Below, in pieces: positions 1-10,960 of a stretch of 64,000 bases of DNA (its first letter is position 1; the number at the start of each line of letters is the position of its first letter). A model generated the notes under the pieces. The model was not told the origin of the DNA. It worked only from the letters and a program-made list of their open reading frames with translations, and searched no databases. The translations under genes and the position numbers were made by a program. The DNA lies in assembly GCF_027244095.1 (NCBI RefSeq), contig NC_069659.1, positions 142,700,001 to 142,764,000 on the forward strand, read 5' to 3'. Origin of the DNA: Hemicordylus capensis. Its lineage: Eukaryota > Chordata > Lepidosauria > Squamata > Cordylidae.

Positions 1-599
1 TTCATGAGCTTTGTTTTGTTTTGTTTCCCCCAATTTCAGTTTTTGCAAAGGGCACCAATTAACCTAGAGCTGACGCTACATGCAGATGCTATGGCTTAGG
101 CCCGACAGATTGATTCCTTTCTTCTATTCTATTATAATTTCTGAGATCCACCAAGATTTCCCTCTAAGGCTTGGTTTAGACATGCAGCAGAATGAGATAG
201 GAATGAGCTAGTCAAATGGTCTGTAGCCCTTCAAATCACAACTGGGGGAACACTATTTTTTTAATTTTTATTTTTATTTTTAAAGTTCTGTGAATAAAAA
301 TATCAACATATAAAACATCAAAATACAGCCAATACAGGGATGTGAGTTTCAGGCATTAGAGAGAGAGAACATCTTTCCAAATACAATGGGTTCTGGCTGT
401 AAATTTGCATAATTAATGTACTCAGCTAAGCTATCAGAATCAGAAGTTCCACCATAGACCCTGGACTGCTGTGTCAGTTTATCTATTAAGGCAACATGTC
501 AAATCTGTGTATACCACTGGTCGCTAATTCATATTAGATCTTTCCAATGGTGTATGGGTTCAATTCCTGTCTTTCAAGAGAGCCCTTAATACCTCTGTG
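1..599. other. No gene seen; AT-rich intergenic sequence
   Basis: No open frame, splice-bounded exon or repeat family could be recognised here. The sequence is AT-rich with short A and T runs, for example around 255-285. Confidence 0.5.
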
Positions 600-940
600 T
601 TTGGCCTGGCCTCACAGGGTTTTTAAACTGCTGTAAACTGTTCAAAATTGTTTTAAATGTTTGCCCTGATTTTCCAGGGTTTTTAGTGTTTGAATGTTTA
701 ATAAATTATTTATTTATTATTTCTCTATGTAAACTGCCCTGAGCCATTTTTGGAAGGGCGGTATAGAAATTGAATTAATAAATAATGATGATGATGATGA
801 TAATAATAATAGGTTTTATTCTGTTTTTATAGTTTTGATTTTAATTGTTAACTGGTTTTAATTGTTTTTGTTCTGTTGTAAACCACCCTGAGCCATTTTA
901 GAAGGGCGGTATATAAATCAAATAAATAAATAATTCATAA
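600..940 (+). repeat. Two L2-type LINE 3' tails in tandem
   Basis: Two successive units each end in a CCCTGAGCCATTTT block, then GGGCGGTATA and an A/T-rich simple tail (GAT/TAA around 785-812; AAAT around 918-932). This is the 3' end seen on L2/CR1-type LINEs and the SINEs that borrow their machinery. The second tail begins right after the simple tail of the first. Only 3' ends are present, as expected for heavily 5'-truncated copies. The clade is inferred from the tail alone. Confidence 0.6.
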
Positions 941-1188
941 ATTCCTGCAGTCATTAAATCTTAAAGGATACCATTTTGTAACGTTCCCCTGTGTAAAAAG
1001 AAATCCCTGCAAGTGGAAAATTAACACAGGAAGGACCAGGCTGAGTTAGAACCTCTGCCTCTGATGTGGTGTTACTTGTCAGCATTTTTTTTACATGCAG
1101 AGCATTACAAAAGACCCCATCTGCAGTCTGAAATGCTGCAGCCCACTCTAACACCTCAGCATGTTGTCATTTCTGTTTACTTATGTAT

Positions 1189-1437
1189 TGGCCAAGGAGA
1201 TGCACACCATTATGGAGACGATGTGCACTGTGGTGACCCTGCTGTGGGCTCAGAAGGCAGCAAGGACACTGCTGTTTGTGCAAGCAGAGTTCCCTCAGTT
1301 TCTCCCATTCGGAGCTATGGAAGAAAAATGAGGGGATGCTGCTTGTGCAAGCAGCAATGTCCTTGCTGTCTTCTGAGACCACAGTAGCATCGCCATGGTA
1401 GGCACCATCTCTGTAATGGTGTGCATCATGTTGGCCA
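1189..1437. repeat. Foldback element with 99-nt inverted arms
   Basis: The arms 1189-1287 and 1339-1437 are inverted complements. Both begin or end with TGGCCA and share the GATGCACACCATTA and CAGCAAGGACA blocks and a CAAGCAG inner end. The loop is about 50 nt. No coding capacity is evident. This is the shape of a non-autonomous foldback DNA transposon (MITE). I saw no clear target-site duplication. Confidence 0.6.
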
Positions 1438-1439
1438 CT

Positions 1440-2700
1440 GCATTTATATATTGCCTTTCTGCCAATGCAGTCAAAGTGGTTTACAGTTAAAAAGTGGCTT
1501 CCAAACTAATAAACAGGAAACAAAAAGGGGATAGGGCAGGAAGCGGAAAATGCACACATTCAAGTACCAGCTCTTAAACAATATATTATGGTTATACAAT
1601 GACTTGGAAGAATGGCCCCTTCTTCTCCCAGAAGAACTAATGGCAGCTGGTCCCAGCTGAGCCAGTGAAGGAGGCCTCATCTCTCCCTATGATGCCACCA
1701 TTTTGATTTGGCAATGATGGTGACACTTCTGAAAGGAGAGAAGCCAAATGGCTATTGGTCTCAGCTGGATGCCTCACTGCCTTGCCCCTCCCTCTGGTGC
1801 AGTCTGGTGGAATTCTGTTACATGTGCAGAGCAGACCATCAATGTGTCATGTTCAAAGAGCAAAGGCACAAAGAGAGGCACTCTCAGTGAATGCCTTTCC
1901 TCAGTAATGGAATCTCCTCCCACTATATACTCACCAACTCCAAGGTTCAGCATCTTTCAAAAACCTTATAAGATCTACCTGTTTGGGCTGGCCTTTGAAA
2001 TTTTGGGTTAAGCTGGAAAGTGATGAGAACATGTCCGTGCATTTGAAGACATTTTATTTTATTTTGCTAGGCAGAGGGGCTGTTCTTTTGGCTACTTGCC
2101 CCACACCTCTGGGATGAAGAGTATAAATCAAAATAAGTGTTGCACCAGTCCTAGCAGGATAGCACTGCTCTAAAAGTTCTTCGAACACACTGGAAGGTAA
2201 GAAAGTGACCTAACCCACCCACCCCGTTTTCTACCTCTATCTGCTCTTGAAAAGAGTAGTGTGGTGGCCCTTTGTGATCTTTGGAGCCTCAATGGAATAA
2301 AGACACAGATGGACTGCAGTTGTTACAGTTCCCAAGCAGAGAGGACTTCCTCTCTCTCTGATGTCACATTGTTTCACCTGTGACTCTCTCAGCGGCAGTG
2401 GTGGCAGCAAGGAGGACAAAGGTCCTAAGGTGATGTATAGAATGTCACCAGACAGCCTTGGAAAAAATGCTCTCTTAGCTTACAAGGTTATCATGAAGCT
2501 CAAAATAATGCCATGCTGCAATGGAAACATAACAAACACATGTAAGGATGTGACACCAAATTATTCATTCTGCCAAATTCCTAAACCGACTGGGAAGAGC
2601 TGCAAAAGGATCTCTCCAAACTGAGTGAATGGACAATAATGAGGTTCATTTGCCATAAGTAAGTGTAGGCATGCCTATTGGGGCAAATAATCCTAACTTT
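1440..2700. repeat. Repeat-derived sequence with an L2-like LINE fragment
   Basis: Around 1900-2010 on the plus strand the frame reads like the C-terminus of L2/CR1 ORF2, with the motif KPYKIYLFGLAFEIL, where these LINEs usually have a KTWLF-type segment. The rest (1440-1890 and 2030-2700) has repeat-like composition, but I could not assign it to a family. No host gene is visible. Confidence 0.35.
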
Positions 2701-2711
2701 AAATATATATA

Positions 2712-4320
2712 CAGGTGAAACTCGAAAAATTAGAATATCGTGCAAAAGTTCATTAATTTCAGTAATGCAAATTAAAAGGTGAAACTGATATATGAGATAG
2801 ACGCATTACATGCAAAGCGAGATAAGTCAAGCCTTAATTTGTTATAATTGTGATGATCATGGCGTACAGCTCATGAGAACCCCAAATCCACAATCCCAGA
2901 AAATTGGAATATTACATGAAACCAATAAAACAAGGATTGTAAATAGAACAATATTGGACCTCTGAAAAGTATAAGCATGCATATGTATTCAGTACTTGGT
3001 TTGGGCCCCTTTTGCAGCAATTACTGCCTCAATGCGGCGTGGCATGGATGCTATCAGCCTGCGGCACTGCTGAGGTGTTATGGGAGACCAGGATGCTTCA
3101 ATAGCGGCCTTCAGCTCTTCTGCATTGTTTGGTCTCATGTCTCTCATCCTTCTCTTGGCAATGCCCCATAGATTCTCTATGGGGTTCAGGTCAGGCAAGT
3201 TTGCTGGCCAATCAAGCACAGTAATCCCATGGTCATTGAACCAGGTTTTGGTACTTTTGGCAGCGTGGGCAGGTGCCAAGTCCTGCTGGAAAATGAAGTC
3301 AGCATCCCCATACAGCTCGTCTGCGGAAGGAAGCGTGAGTGCTCCAAAATCTCCTGATAGACGGCTGCGTTGACCCTGGACTTAATGAAGCACAGTGGAC
3401 CAACACCAGCAGATGACATGGCTCCCCAAATCAACACAGACTGTGGAAACTTCACACTGGACTTCAAGCATTTTGCATTGTGTGCCTCTCCATTCTTCCT
3501 CCAGACTCTGGGTCCTTGGTTTCCAAATGAGATGCAAAAGTTGCTCTCATCAGAAAAGAGGACTTTGGACCACTGAGCAACAGACCAGTTCTTTTTTTCT
3601 TGAGCCCAGGTAAGACGCTTCTGACGTTGTTTGTTGTTCAGGAGCGGCTTGACAAGAGGAATACGACATTTGAAGCCCATGTCCAGGATCCGTCTGTGTG
3701 TGGTGGCTCTTGATGCACTAACTCCAGCCTCAGTCCACTCCTTGTGAAAGTCCCCAACACTTTTGAATGGCCTTTTCCTGACAATCCTCTCCAGGCTGCG
3801 GTCATCCCTGCTGCTTGTGGACCTTTTTCTTCCACACTTTTCCCTTCCACATAACTTTCTATTAATGTGCTTTGATACAGCACTTTGGGAACATCCAACT
3901 TCTTTTGCAATTACCTTTTGAGGCTTTCCCTCCTTATGGAGGGTGTCAATGATGGTTTTCTGCACAACTGTCAAGTCAGCAGTCTTTCCCATGATTGTGA
4001 TTCCTAATGAACCAGACTGAGAGACCATTTAAAGGCTCAGGAACCCTTTGCAGGTGTTATGGATTGATTAGCTGATTGGAGTAGGACACCTGGAGCCTAG
4101 ACTGTTGAACCTTTTCACAATATTCTAATTTTCTGGGATTGTGGATTTGGGGTTCTCATGAGCTGTACGCCATGATCATCACAATTATAACAAATTAAGG
4201 CTTGACTTATCTCGCTTTGCATGTAATGCGTCTATCTCATATATCAGTTTCACCTTTTAATTTGCATTACTGAAATTAATGAACTTTTGCACGATATTCT
4301 AATTTTTCGAGTTTCACCTG
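2712..4320 (-). mobile_element. Tc1/mariner DNA transposon, nearly full-length
   Basis: The element runs from CAGGTGAAACTCGAAAAATT to its inverted complement ending CACCTG, between TA dinucleotides at 2710-2711 and 4321-4322. The inverted repeats are 202 bp each (2712-2913 and 4119-4320). Compared by eye they differ at one position, in the inner motif (AAATTGGAATATT against AAATTAGAATATT). The motif AGGTGAAACT recurs inside each arm and an AAATTRGAATAT motif sits at both the outer and inner ends, as in IR/DR-type Tc1 elements. The element carries one minus-strand transposase gene. Near-identical arms imply a recent insertion. It lies downstream of ING1 in no gene. Confidence 0.93.
2989..3992 (-). 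pseudogene. Tc1-type transposase with one frameshift
   Basis: Transposase binds the element's ends and cuts and rejoins DNA at TA sites. The start chosen is the internal ATG at 3992 (MGKTADLT), typical of the family, rather than the ATG 12 codons upstream at 4028. The N-terminal part holds paired helix-turn-helix DNA-binding regions (VIAKEVGCSQSAVSKHI; SVGDFHKEW). The DD34E catalytic residues are all visible: FSDES, QQDLAPAH and NPIENLWG. The frame changes once, at about 3330-3345, between the first and second catalytic Asp. Otherwise the length (about 335 codons) is that of a full transposase. The copy is therefore probably inactive, although its ends look functional. Confidence 0.88.
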
Positions 4321-4399
4321 TATATATATTTAATATAATTTTGTATACACACTTTCCCCCTTCAGTGAAGCGCTCAAGACACCTTACATCCCATATACA

Positions 4400-5440
4400 C
4401 TGATGGGGTTTGAACAGGCAGTGACTATCCTGGAAAGAGGTTAGTCTGGTTGGAGTTGCTGTAGATAGCTCAGTGAAAGCATCAACAGTGTGTGGCAGCT
4501 ATGAAAGAGGCAAATCCCATGCTAAAAATAATTAGGAAAGGGATTGAAAATAAAACTGGATATCACAATGCACTTTTACAAAGCTATGGTGTAGTCACAC
4601 TAGAATTATTGTGTTCTGTTCTGGCCACCCTATCAAAAAAAAAGCGGGGGTATTGTAGAGAAGCAACCAACACTTTTCAGGGGGTTAGAGGACTTCAAAG
4701 GTAAAGTGTGCCATCGAGTCGGTTTTGACTCCTGGAGACCACAGAGCCCTGTGGTTTTCTCTTGTAGAATACAGGAGGGGTTTACCATTGCCTCCTCCCT
4801 CACAGTATGAGAGCCTTTCAGTATCTTCCTATAATGCTGCTGCCCAATATAGGTGTACCAGCAGGGATTTGAACCGGCAACCTCTTGCTTGATAGTAAGA
4901 GCCATTAGGTGGCTCAGAGGACTTTAGTTACAGCTAAAGCATTTGTGGCCTTTTAGATTGCAAAAAGATGACTGAGGAGTATGACAAAAGTTTACAAAAT
5001 TATACGTGTCGAGAATATGGAGAAAGACCTCTTTCTCTCCCTCTTATCGTACCAGAACACAGTGTCATCTGATGAAATTTACTAGTAGGAGATTCAAGAT
5101 AGACAGAAGAAAGCATTTCTTCACAAAGTGCATATTTTTGGAATTCACTGTCATGTGGTGTAATGCTAGCTACTAACCTAGGTGCTTTTTGAAAGATTTT
5201 AGACAAATTCATAGATCCATCAATGGCTGTACATCATGGTGCCTTTATGAAGCCTTCGGTTTCAGAGGCCAGATGTCACTGAATACCATTTGCTGAGGGG
5301 AGCAAGAGCGGGCTGTTACCTTCCTACTTGGTTGTGAGCTTCCTAGAGGCATCTGGTTGGCCACTGTGGGAAACTGGATGCTGGACAAGCTGGACCTTGA
5401 GTTTGATTCAGCAGGGTTCAGAGTTTTTAGGGCCACTAAT
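4400..5440 (+). mobile_element. CR1-type LINE 3' part, split by a SINE
   Basis: The plus strand reads as the C-terminal end of CR1 ORF2: an AAMKEANPMLKIIRKGIENK block, then a VTLELLCSVLA-like segment (the family usually has HLEYCVQFW), then, after a nested SINE, degenerate sequence down to the 3' region (GGCATCTGGTTGGCCACTG, TGGATGCTGGACAAGCTGGA). The reading frame is decayed throughout. It is 5'-truncated. Confidence 0.75.
4696..4915 (-). mobile_element. tRNA-headed squamate SINE (Sauria-type)
   Basis: Read on the minus strand it has a tRNA-like head with an intact B-box region (GGTTGCCGGTTCAAATCCC) at 4870-4900, a body with ATAGGAAGATACTGAAAGG, and a tail ending GGCACACTTTAC. It is flanked by the 9-bp target duplication AGAGGACTT (4687-4695 and 4916-4924), so its limits are firm. 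It sits inside the CR1 LINE. The family name is from memory of squamate SINEs with Bov-B-type tails and is less certain than the class. Confidence 0.8.
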
Positions 5441-7992
5441 GTGATACTCTTATATCTAAGCTACAATAATAATGAAAAACAAATTGCACAATGAACAGCT
5501 TGTCCAAGTTACATTTGTTTCACAAAAGTACCTACTAGGAAAACTGTGGGGAAATATATAGCAAACTTCAGGCAAGGATAATCTCTTACATTAGATCAAT
5601 AATTCCTCCCCAAAGCAAAAGTAGGAAAGCTTGCTGCATCTACTTTTAATTTATTTTGGGGATATTCTGTAGAAAGACAATTCATATCTATTTTAAGTCT
5701 TATCTTTTACAGTTGTCATTATGCCACCACTAGGTATTTTAACCCTGTAGGGACCTATTTGAGTTTTCAAGCAAGAAAAATATGAAGACTTCTGTTTAGT
5801 AATACCATGTTTGTGGAGGAACGGCCCTTGACACACATTCAACATAAATATTGTGTATTCCTCATTTTTCGTTCCTTCATGTTCCTTATGAAGTAGTAAC
5901 ATGCTTAGCATTAGAACACTGATACTTTCATAGCACAGCAGGGTGAACCTTCTGATGTACCTTGCACATTATGCTGTGAATACACTCCAAGCACCATTGC
6001 AACACATATCTTTAAGAAATAGGTGTTGTATCAGTGTCTACCGTAAATATGTATTACTGAAACTTGAGTTTCACTCCAATAAATATTAGTAACTTGGCTA
6101 CAGCTTGTTCATGCCACTCAAGCTACAGGAAGGGGTAGCTAAACTGTGACAGTGTTAATACAAAACCCTTTTTGGCAGTTATTAGTGACTATATGGCAGG
6201 AAAAAACAAGGACATGCTATCTAGCTATGTCCTTTGAACATGTGAGTGTTAAGCATTTATATGCAATCCTGAACACATGGAGGCTTTCTTCATATGATTT
6301 TGATCCCTGGCCTGCTAGGATTCTATGCTGTGCAGGGAGCCTTTGTGTTCAGCCTACAAACACGTTATTTACGGATGCTCAATGTATGTGGCTAGCCAGC
6401 ATATCAGCATGGGAGTATGGCTAGCTAGTGTGCTTCCATTTCTTTGTCCGCTAAATGCATGGGGTAGGAAGAATGCCTAATAGTTTAACATGAAATCCCA
6501 AACCAGGAATGTGTGGTGTATACAACTGCTCTTACCCATTCTGCATCCCAGTCACATATTAACTCTAAAACTTCTGGACATAGAGGCAGCGACAGCAAGA
6601 ATGCACTTCTTGGCAATCACATACTATTTTGGGGCAGGGAAGAGGAAGGATAGTGTTTTGGTCACTACTGTTCAGTCAGAAGGGATGGCAGTCAATGCTG
6701 TGAAAGGAAAAACAGAGTGGCGGATGCTTGTGGTTACTGCGGAGATCAGCAGCAGGGTGCACATATGCACATGTGTGCGCACAATGCCTGCAGAGAGAAG
6801 TGATCTAAGTTATATGGGGAATTGCTGGAGAAAGCATGTATTCATACATATCTGAAGGAGTTCTCAGCACAGTGGACATGTGAACAAGATTATCCAACTT
6901 GTTTAATTTATTCCTTATTATCACAGCTGTACAATTCTCATACATACAGGAGGAAATGCATATTGGCTACACCATGGCATGTGGATGCATTTCCAATTAT
7001 AATACAGTTAAGTGCAACTCCACTTGAAAATGTACATTTTTACAACTTACACAAAGTAAAGACTGCTACATTATTATCTGTGACAGTATAAAGCTTTGAT
7101 TTATGTTAAGTTTCCTTACTAAACCACTTCCTGGTTAAATACAAAATATACTAAATCATTTTAAAAGGCCCTTGTGGTGCTTGGCCAGTATATAAAATAT
7201 GTTGTGTAAAACATAACCATTTGCATTTTTAAAAATAAGTTTATAGCTGTAGTTAAACATTTGTTACAGAGATGCTAGGCTGAAACATTAACAGGAGCCA
7301 TATTTTAAACTTTTCTGCTATTGCATTAATTGTCACCAGAAGAAACTAGTTCCCTGATTCTAAACATACCCCTTAGAATTAAGTCCCATTAGTAGTAATA
7401 GGACGTAATTCTTAGTAATGTGTTTAAAAAGGGATGCAAGGCTATAATCCTAAACCATTTTCTTGGAAGTAACTAGAATTGAAATGAATGAGACTTCCTT
7501 TCAAGTCAATGGTCAAAATCCATCTCAGAGATAAGTGCACTTAAGTGTGCTTCACACTGTGCTGGACTATGGCCAATGTGTTTAGGATATGTTTGCAATA
7601 TACTGCTGCTTTATTCAAACAGGTTATAGAACTATTTCTGGAAAGATAAACAGCATCCTCTAAACAAAATGGAATGCTATCCAAGACATATTTACTATCT
7701 ACAATTTAATGGGCAGACTCTTACCAACTTGTGGCGGGGCGGACTATTTTCATATGATGAACCTGAACGTTGCATGTTAACTCGTTACTTTATTGTATGT
7801 TTTGGCCCACAGACCATTAACAGCTGTATCAAAGGAAAAAGAAACATTAATTCTATTGCCATCCCTTTTACAAGAATGGTTTTATTTATAGCCTCCTTTA
7901 AAAATATACATTTTACAATCCTGGCACCTCAACAAAAGGTGACAGAGAATAAATATATGTTTTCACTGCTTTACTCTCTTCAGAGTTAGAAA
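5441..7992 (-). other. Sequence downstream of ING1, probably including its 3' UTR
   Basis: No repeat family and no credible open frame was recognised. The sequence is AT-rich and lies directly downstream of the ING1 stop codon. Minus-strand AATAAA signals (TTTATT on the plus strand) occur near 7608, 7788 and 7881, any of which could end the transcript. The true 3' end cannot be chosen from sequence alone. Confidence 0.4.
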
Positions 7993-8696
7993 CTACCTGT
8001 TGTATGCCCTTTCTTTTTTAGATTTCTCCAGTGCCTTGTCCATTGTTTTCTCATTCTCTCCTCTACATTTGGGACAGTACCATTTGCCCTTTGGTTTATG
8101 ATTGAGTCCCACACATGAGAAGTGAAACCATTCAATTCGGCACTCATCATTATCACAACCTATCATTTCTCCATAGGAGACCTGATTACACAGACAATAG
8201 GTTGGCTCGTTGGGATCAATAGGGAGGTCTGCTGGAGAAGCCTCCCTCTCTGCTTTGGCCTTGGATCTCTTCTTTTTCTTCGAAGTTTTTGCTTTCTTCT
8301 CCTTTGGAGTTCCTGAGGTGATATCATCATGGTCGTGATTATTAGAAGCATTTTCTCTATTTTCATTATTTCTTTGCCGCCTGGATCGTTTGTTGTTGGG
8401 CTTTTCAGCCTGGGTGATTGTCTCGTTCTTTGATTTATCTTGGTTAGTTTTGCCATTGTTCCCAATGGTATCATTAGTCTCTTGGCAGGTTTCAAACAGT
8501 TCTACATGACTGTCAACTTGTCTAGTTCTGTTCTCAACAAGTTCTACCATTTGACTGACAATTTGAATCTTTTCATCTCCCAGTTCCTGACTCCGGATCA
8601 GTGCTCTCTGTATGCAGTGCAACAATCTCTTCTTTTGTCCTTCATCCGTCTCTCGTTTGAATTTTTCATAATAGTCATCTAGCTCCTTTAAGATCT
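7993..8696 (-). CDS. ING1: ING1 coding exon 2 (C-terminal 234 residues)
   Basis: ING1 is a nuclear tumour-suppressor-type reader of H3K4me3 that recruits SIN3-HDAC complexes. This exon begins after an acceptor (TTTACAG) at 8697 in phase 1, completing the Glu codon started in exon 1, and ends at TAG (7993-7995). It encodes the rest of the N-terminal helical domain ([15 protein letters not shown]), a Ser/Asn-rich linker, a Lys/Arg-rich nuclear localisation stretch ([20 protein letters not shown]), the PHD finger ([15 protein letters not shown]...WYCPKC, C4-H-C3 ligands all present) and the basic tail ending KKERAYNR. Total protein length with exon 1 is 279 residues, equal to human p33ING1. Two oddities are reported as findings: Arg232 where the family has Pro, and a Leu codon where human p24ING1 starts. 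Confidence 0.97.
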
Positions 8697-8985
8697 CTGT
8701 AAAGGAAGGACAAGATTATATCACTTGCCAGTCTTATAATTCAGCAGAGCTACTTACATTTTGTCAAAAAGAATTGGTCAAGAAAGGCAGATTCCTAACA
8801 CTTTAGGCTGTGATTACAAGCACAGCTACCTGGAAAGTACACTTAAATATACAAGCCTGTTTCCATATGGAGCCAGCCCTACCTTGAGATCTTCTTCAGA
8901 AGCTCTCTTCATAGGTTCCTCTGCCATCTGCAGTATGGGTCAGAACCTTTTTAAAGCAGTGGTAGAAGATTGGTCCATCTGCAGT

Positions 8986-9208
8986 ATGGATATTTATATT
9001 CTGCTTTTCAACAAAAGTTTTGAAAATGGTTTACATAGATATGGCTCCCTGTCCCCAAAGGGCTCACAATCTAAAACAACACACACACCCCATTAGATAG
9101 ACCCCCAGCAACAGCCACTGGAGATGGATAGAGCCAGTTGCTCTCCCTCTGCTAAATAAAGAGAATCGCCACCTTTAAAAGGTGCCTCTTTGCTCAGTCA
9201 GCAGGGGC
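8986..9208 (+). repeat. Interspersed repeat family A (with L2-like tail), in the ING1 intron
   Basis: It starts with TATTCTGCTTTTCAACAAAA and runs through CCCCAAAGGGCTCACAATCT and AGAGCCAGTTGCTCTCCCTC to TTTGCTCAGTCAGCAGGGGC. The same order of blocks recurs at 35838-36090, in part at 36148-36262, at 42995-43185, and around 31547-31615 and 31930-32030. On the opposite strand it ends in an AAGCGGTATATAAATATT-like L2 tail, so it is probably a SINE-like non-autonomous element whose 3' end lies on the left here. Confidence 0.6.
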
Positions 9209-10394
9209 AAACTCGTCTGGCAGCAAGTAAAAACTTTTCCAGAGATTTTCTGGGTTCTTCAGAGTCTGCAAGAGTGCTCTGACACTGTACAAATCAGTTA
9301 TTTCTACTTAACTTGTAAAAGTTTGATTTATACTCCACCTTGGCATATGCTTTTAAGAAATGCAGCATATAAATATAACTTCGCATGAATAAAATATTCA
9401 TAGATTTAGATTTTAAATTTGAGAGCTCTCTTTGGAATCTTTTATAGTCCAAGGGGTTGGAATGTATATTTTTAAGTATAACCGTTCCAAGTAAATCATC
9501 AACGTTAAACAGCTGTATTTAAATATTTAAGTGTGCCTAGAACAGCAACTTATTCATCAATACCGATGACATTTAGAGAAAAACATGACTTTCTCAGGCG
9601 TAAACCGCAGCTCCACCAACTTGACCCAGTGACCACCACAAGCACAGCAACAGAACGGATGGAGAAGGCTGGCAGACCCTTCCGGGAGGTCGAATGACAG
9701 AAAATAGATGGGGGAGTCTACACGAAATACAGACGCCCGCCACCCGTGAAGCACACCGTGGCCCCTCTCCTGCAGCCCCAACTCGGGGCTCAGCCACCAC
9801 CCACAACTTGACCATTGCTCCTCCCCTACCCCGGCCCCAAAGGAAGCGCCTGGCCTCGCGGCTAAGGGGGAGGGACCGCCAAAGAACGCCCCCCCATCCC
9901 CCCCCGCACCCGAGGGCGGAGCAAGTGTATAGTGCGCGCGCAGAAGCGGGAAGAGAATATTTGCATCACATGCCCCACCCTTCCACACAGAGCAGACCCA
10001 AGCCCCTCTCAGGCATTGGAAGAACTTCGTGCCTGTCACTACTGGCTCCTCCCCGCCCTCAGCCAACTACAAAACGCCTGCTCTTTCGCTCTGCGCGGCC
10101 TCTCCCTTTGCCTTTTTAACTGCAAGTATTTTCGCCGATCAAAGATGTTCTCGTGGCAACTTACAGCCACTTAAAACAACAAAAGACGCAACAAGAGAGC
10201 AAGGTCGTTTAACGCAGTTGTTAGATCTAAAAAAGGTTATATCAACAACTCGTGAAAAGCCCTTCCCAACACCGCCCCCAGCCGTGCAATTCCGAGGTCC
10301 ATTGTTCTTAGAAAGGAAGTGGCGGCGTCGGAGAATGTGAAGCTCCCGCCCCCGTTCTTCTTTAACGGAATATACGGCGAGGACCAAAACCCAC

Positions 10395-10960
10395 TCAATT
10401 GACCAATTAGCATCGGGCCACTCGCCCACTCCAGCCACAGGCCCCCTTAGGCGAAACTGACCGCTCAGAATGAAGAATCACCTTAATGGCCCGCCCTCTA
10501 CCTAAAAAGCATCGCCAACCAATCAAGAGGGAAATCCCCAGCTAATCTCCGCCTCCCTTAACATCAACGGTCCAATCAGATCTGGAAGGTGAAGGAGCGC
10601 TATCCCTCATTCTCCACAACAACGCGTCAGTCAGTGAGCTTCTAACGCTTCCTGCATCCAAGGAGAACCAATCAGCCGCTGAGAAGCAGACGGGGCAGTT
10701 CGAACTATTAGAACAAACCTCCTCCCATTCGGTTTTGGCATCGTCACTAGAAGGCGGACTTCCAGGGACTAATGGGCGGGTCCATGACTATTCCATGAGG
10801 GAAGTGCCAGCCAATAATGGTAAACGGAGGCGGGGCGAGCACAATAGGAGAATGACGGTGACATATAAAAGCCACTGTGACGGCCCTTCTCACTCTTTCT
10901 AGAGCTCAAGCGCAGAGGCGCCTCCCTTTAGCGCAGTTGTGTGCTTAAAGCGGGTTGAAA
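10395..10960. promoter_or_regulatory. Promoter-like block: five CCAAT boxes, GC box and TATA box
   Basis: Five CCAAT boxes lie in the same orientation at 10403, 10519, 10572, 10668 and 10811. A GGCGGGGC box follows at about 10829, a CRE-like TGACGGTGACA at 10853, and a TATAAAA at 10864-10870. TATA position and polarity predict plus-strand initiation near 10890-10900, antisense to ING1 and inside its intron. Because NF-Y sites work in both directions, the same block could serve a minus-strand start near 10340-10400 as an alternative ING1 promoter. The elements are seen; the transcript is inferred. Confidence 0.5.

Noticed and set aside
6146-7091. Open frames of about 90-120 residues downstream of ING1
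   Set aside because: No recognisable domain, no splice context, ordinary AT-rich composition; chance frames.
9557-10066. 169-residue minus-strand open frame next to ING1 that could be a p47ING1-like first exon
   Set aside because: Composition is Gly/Ala/Trp-rich as expected from GC-rich DNA read by chance, there is no donor in frame with ING1 exon 2, and only weak, patchy resemblance to the mammalian p47 N-terminus.
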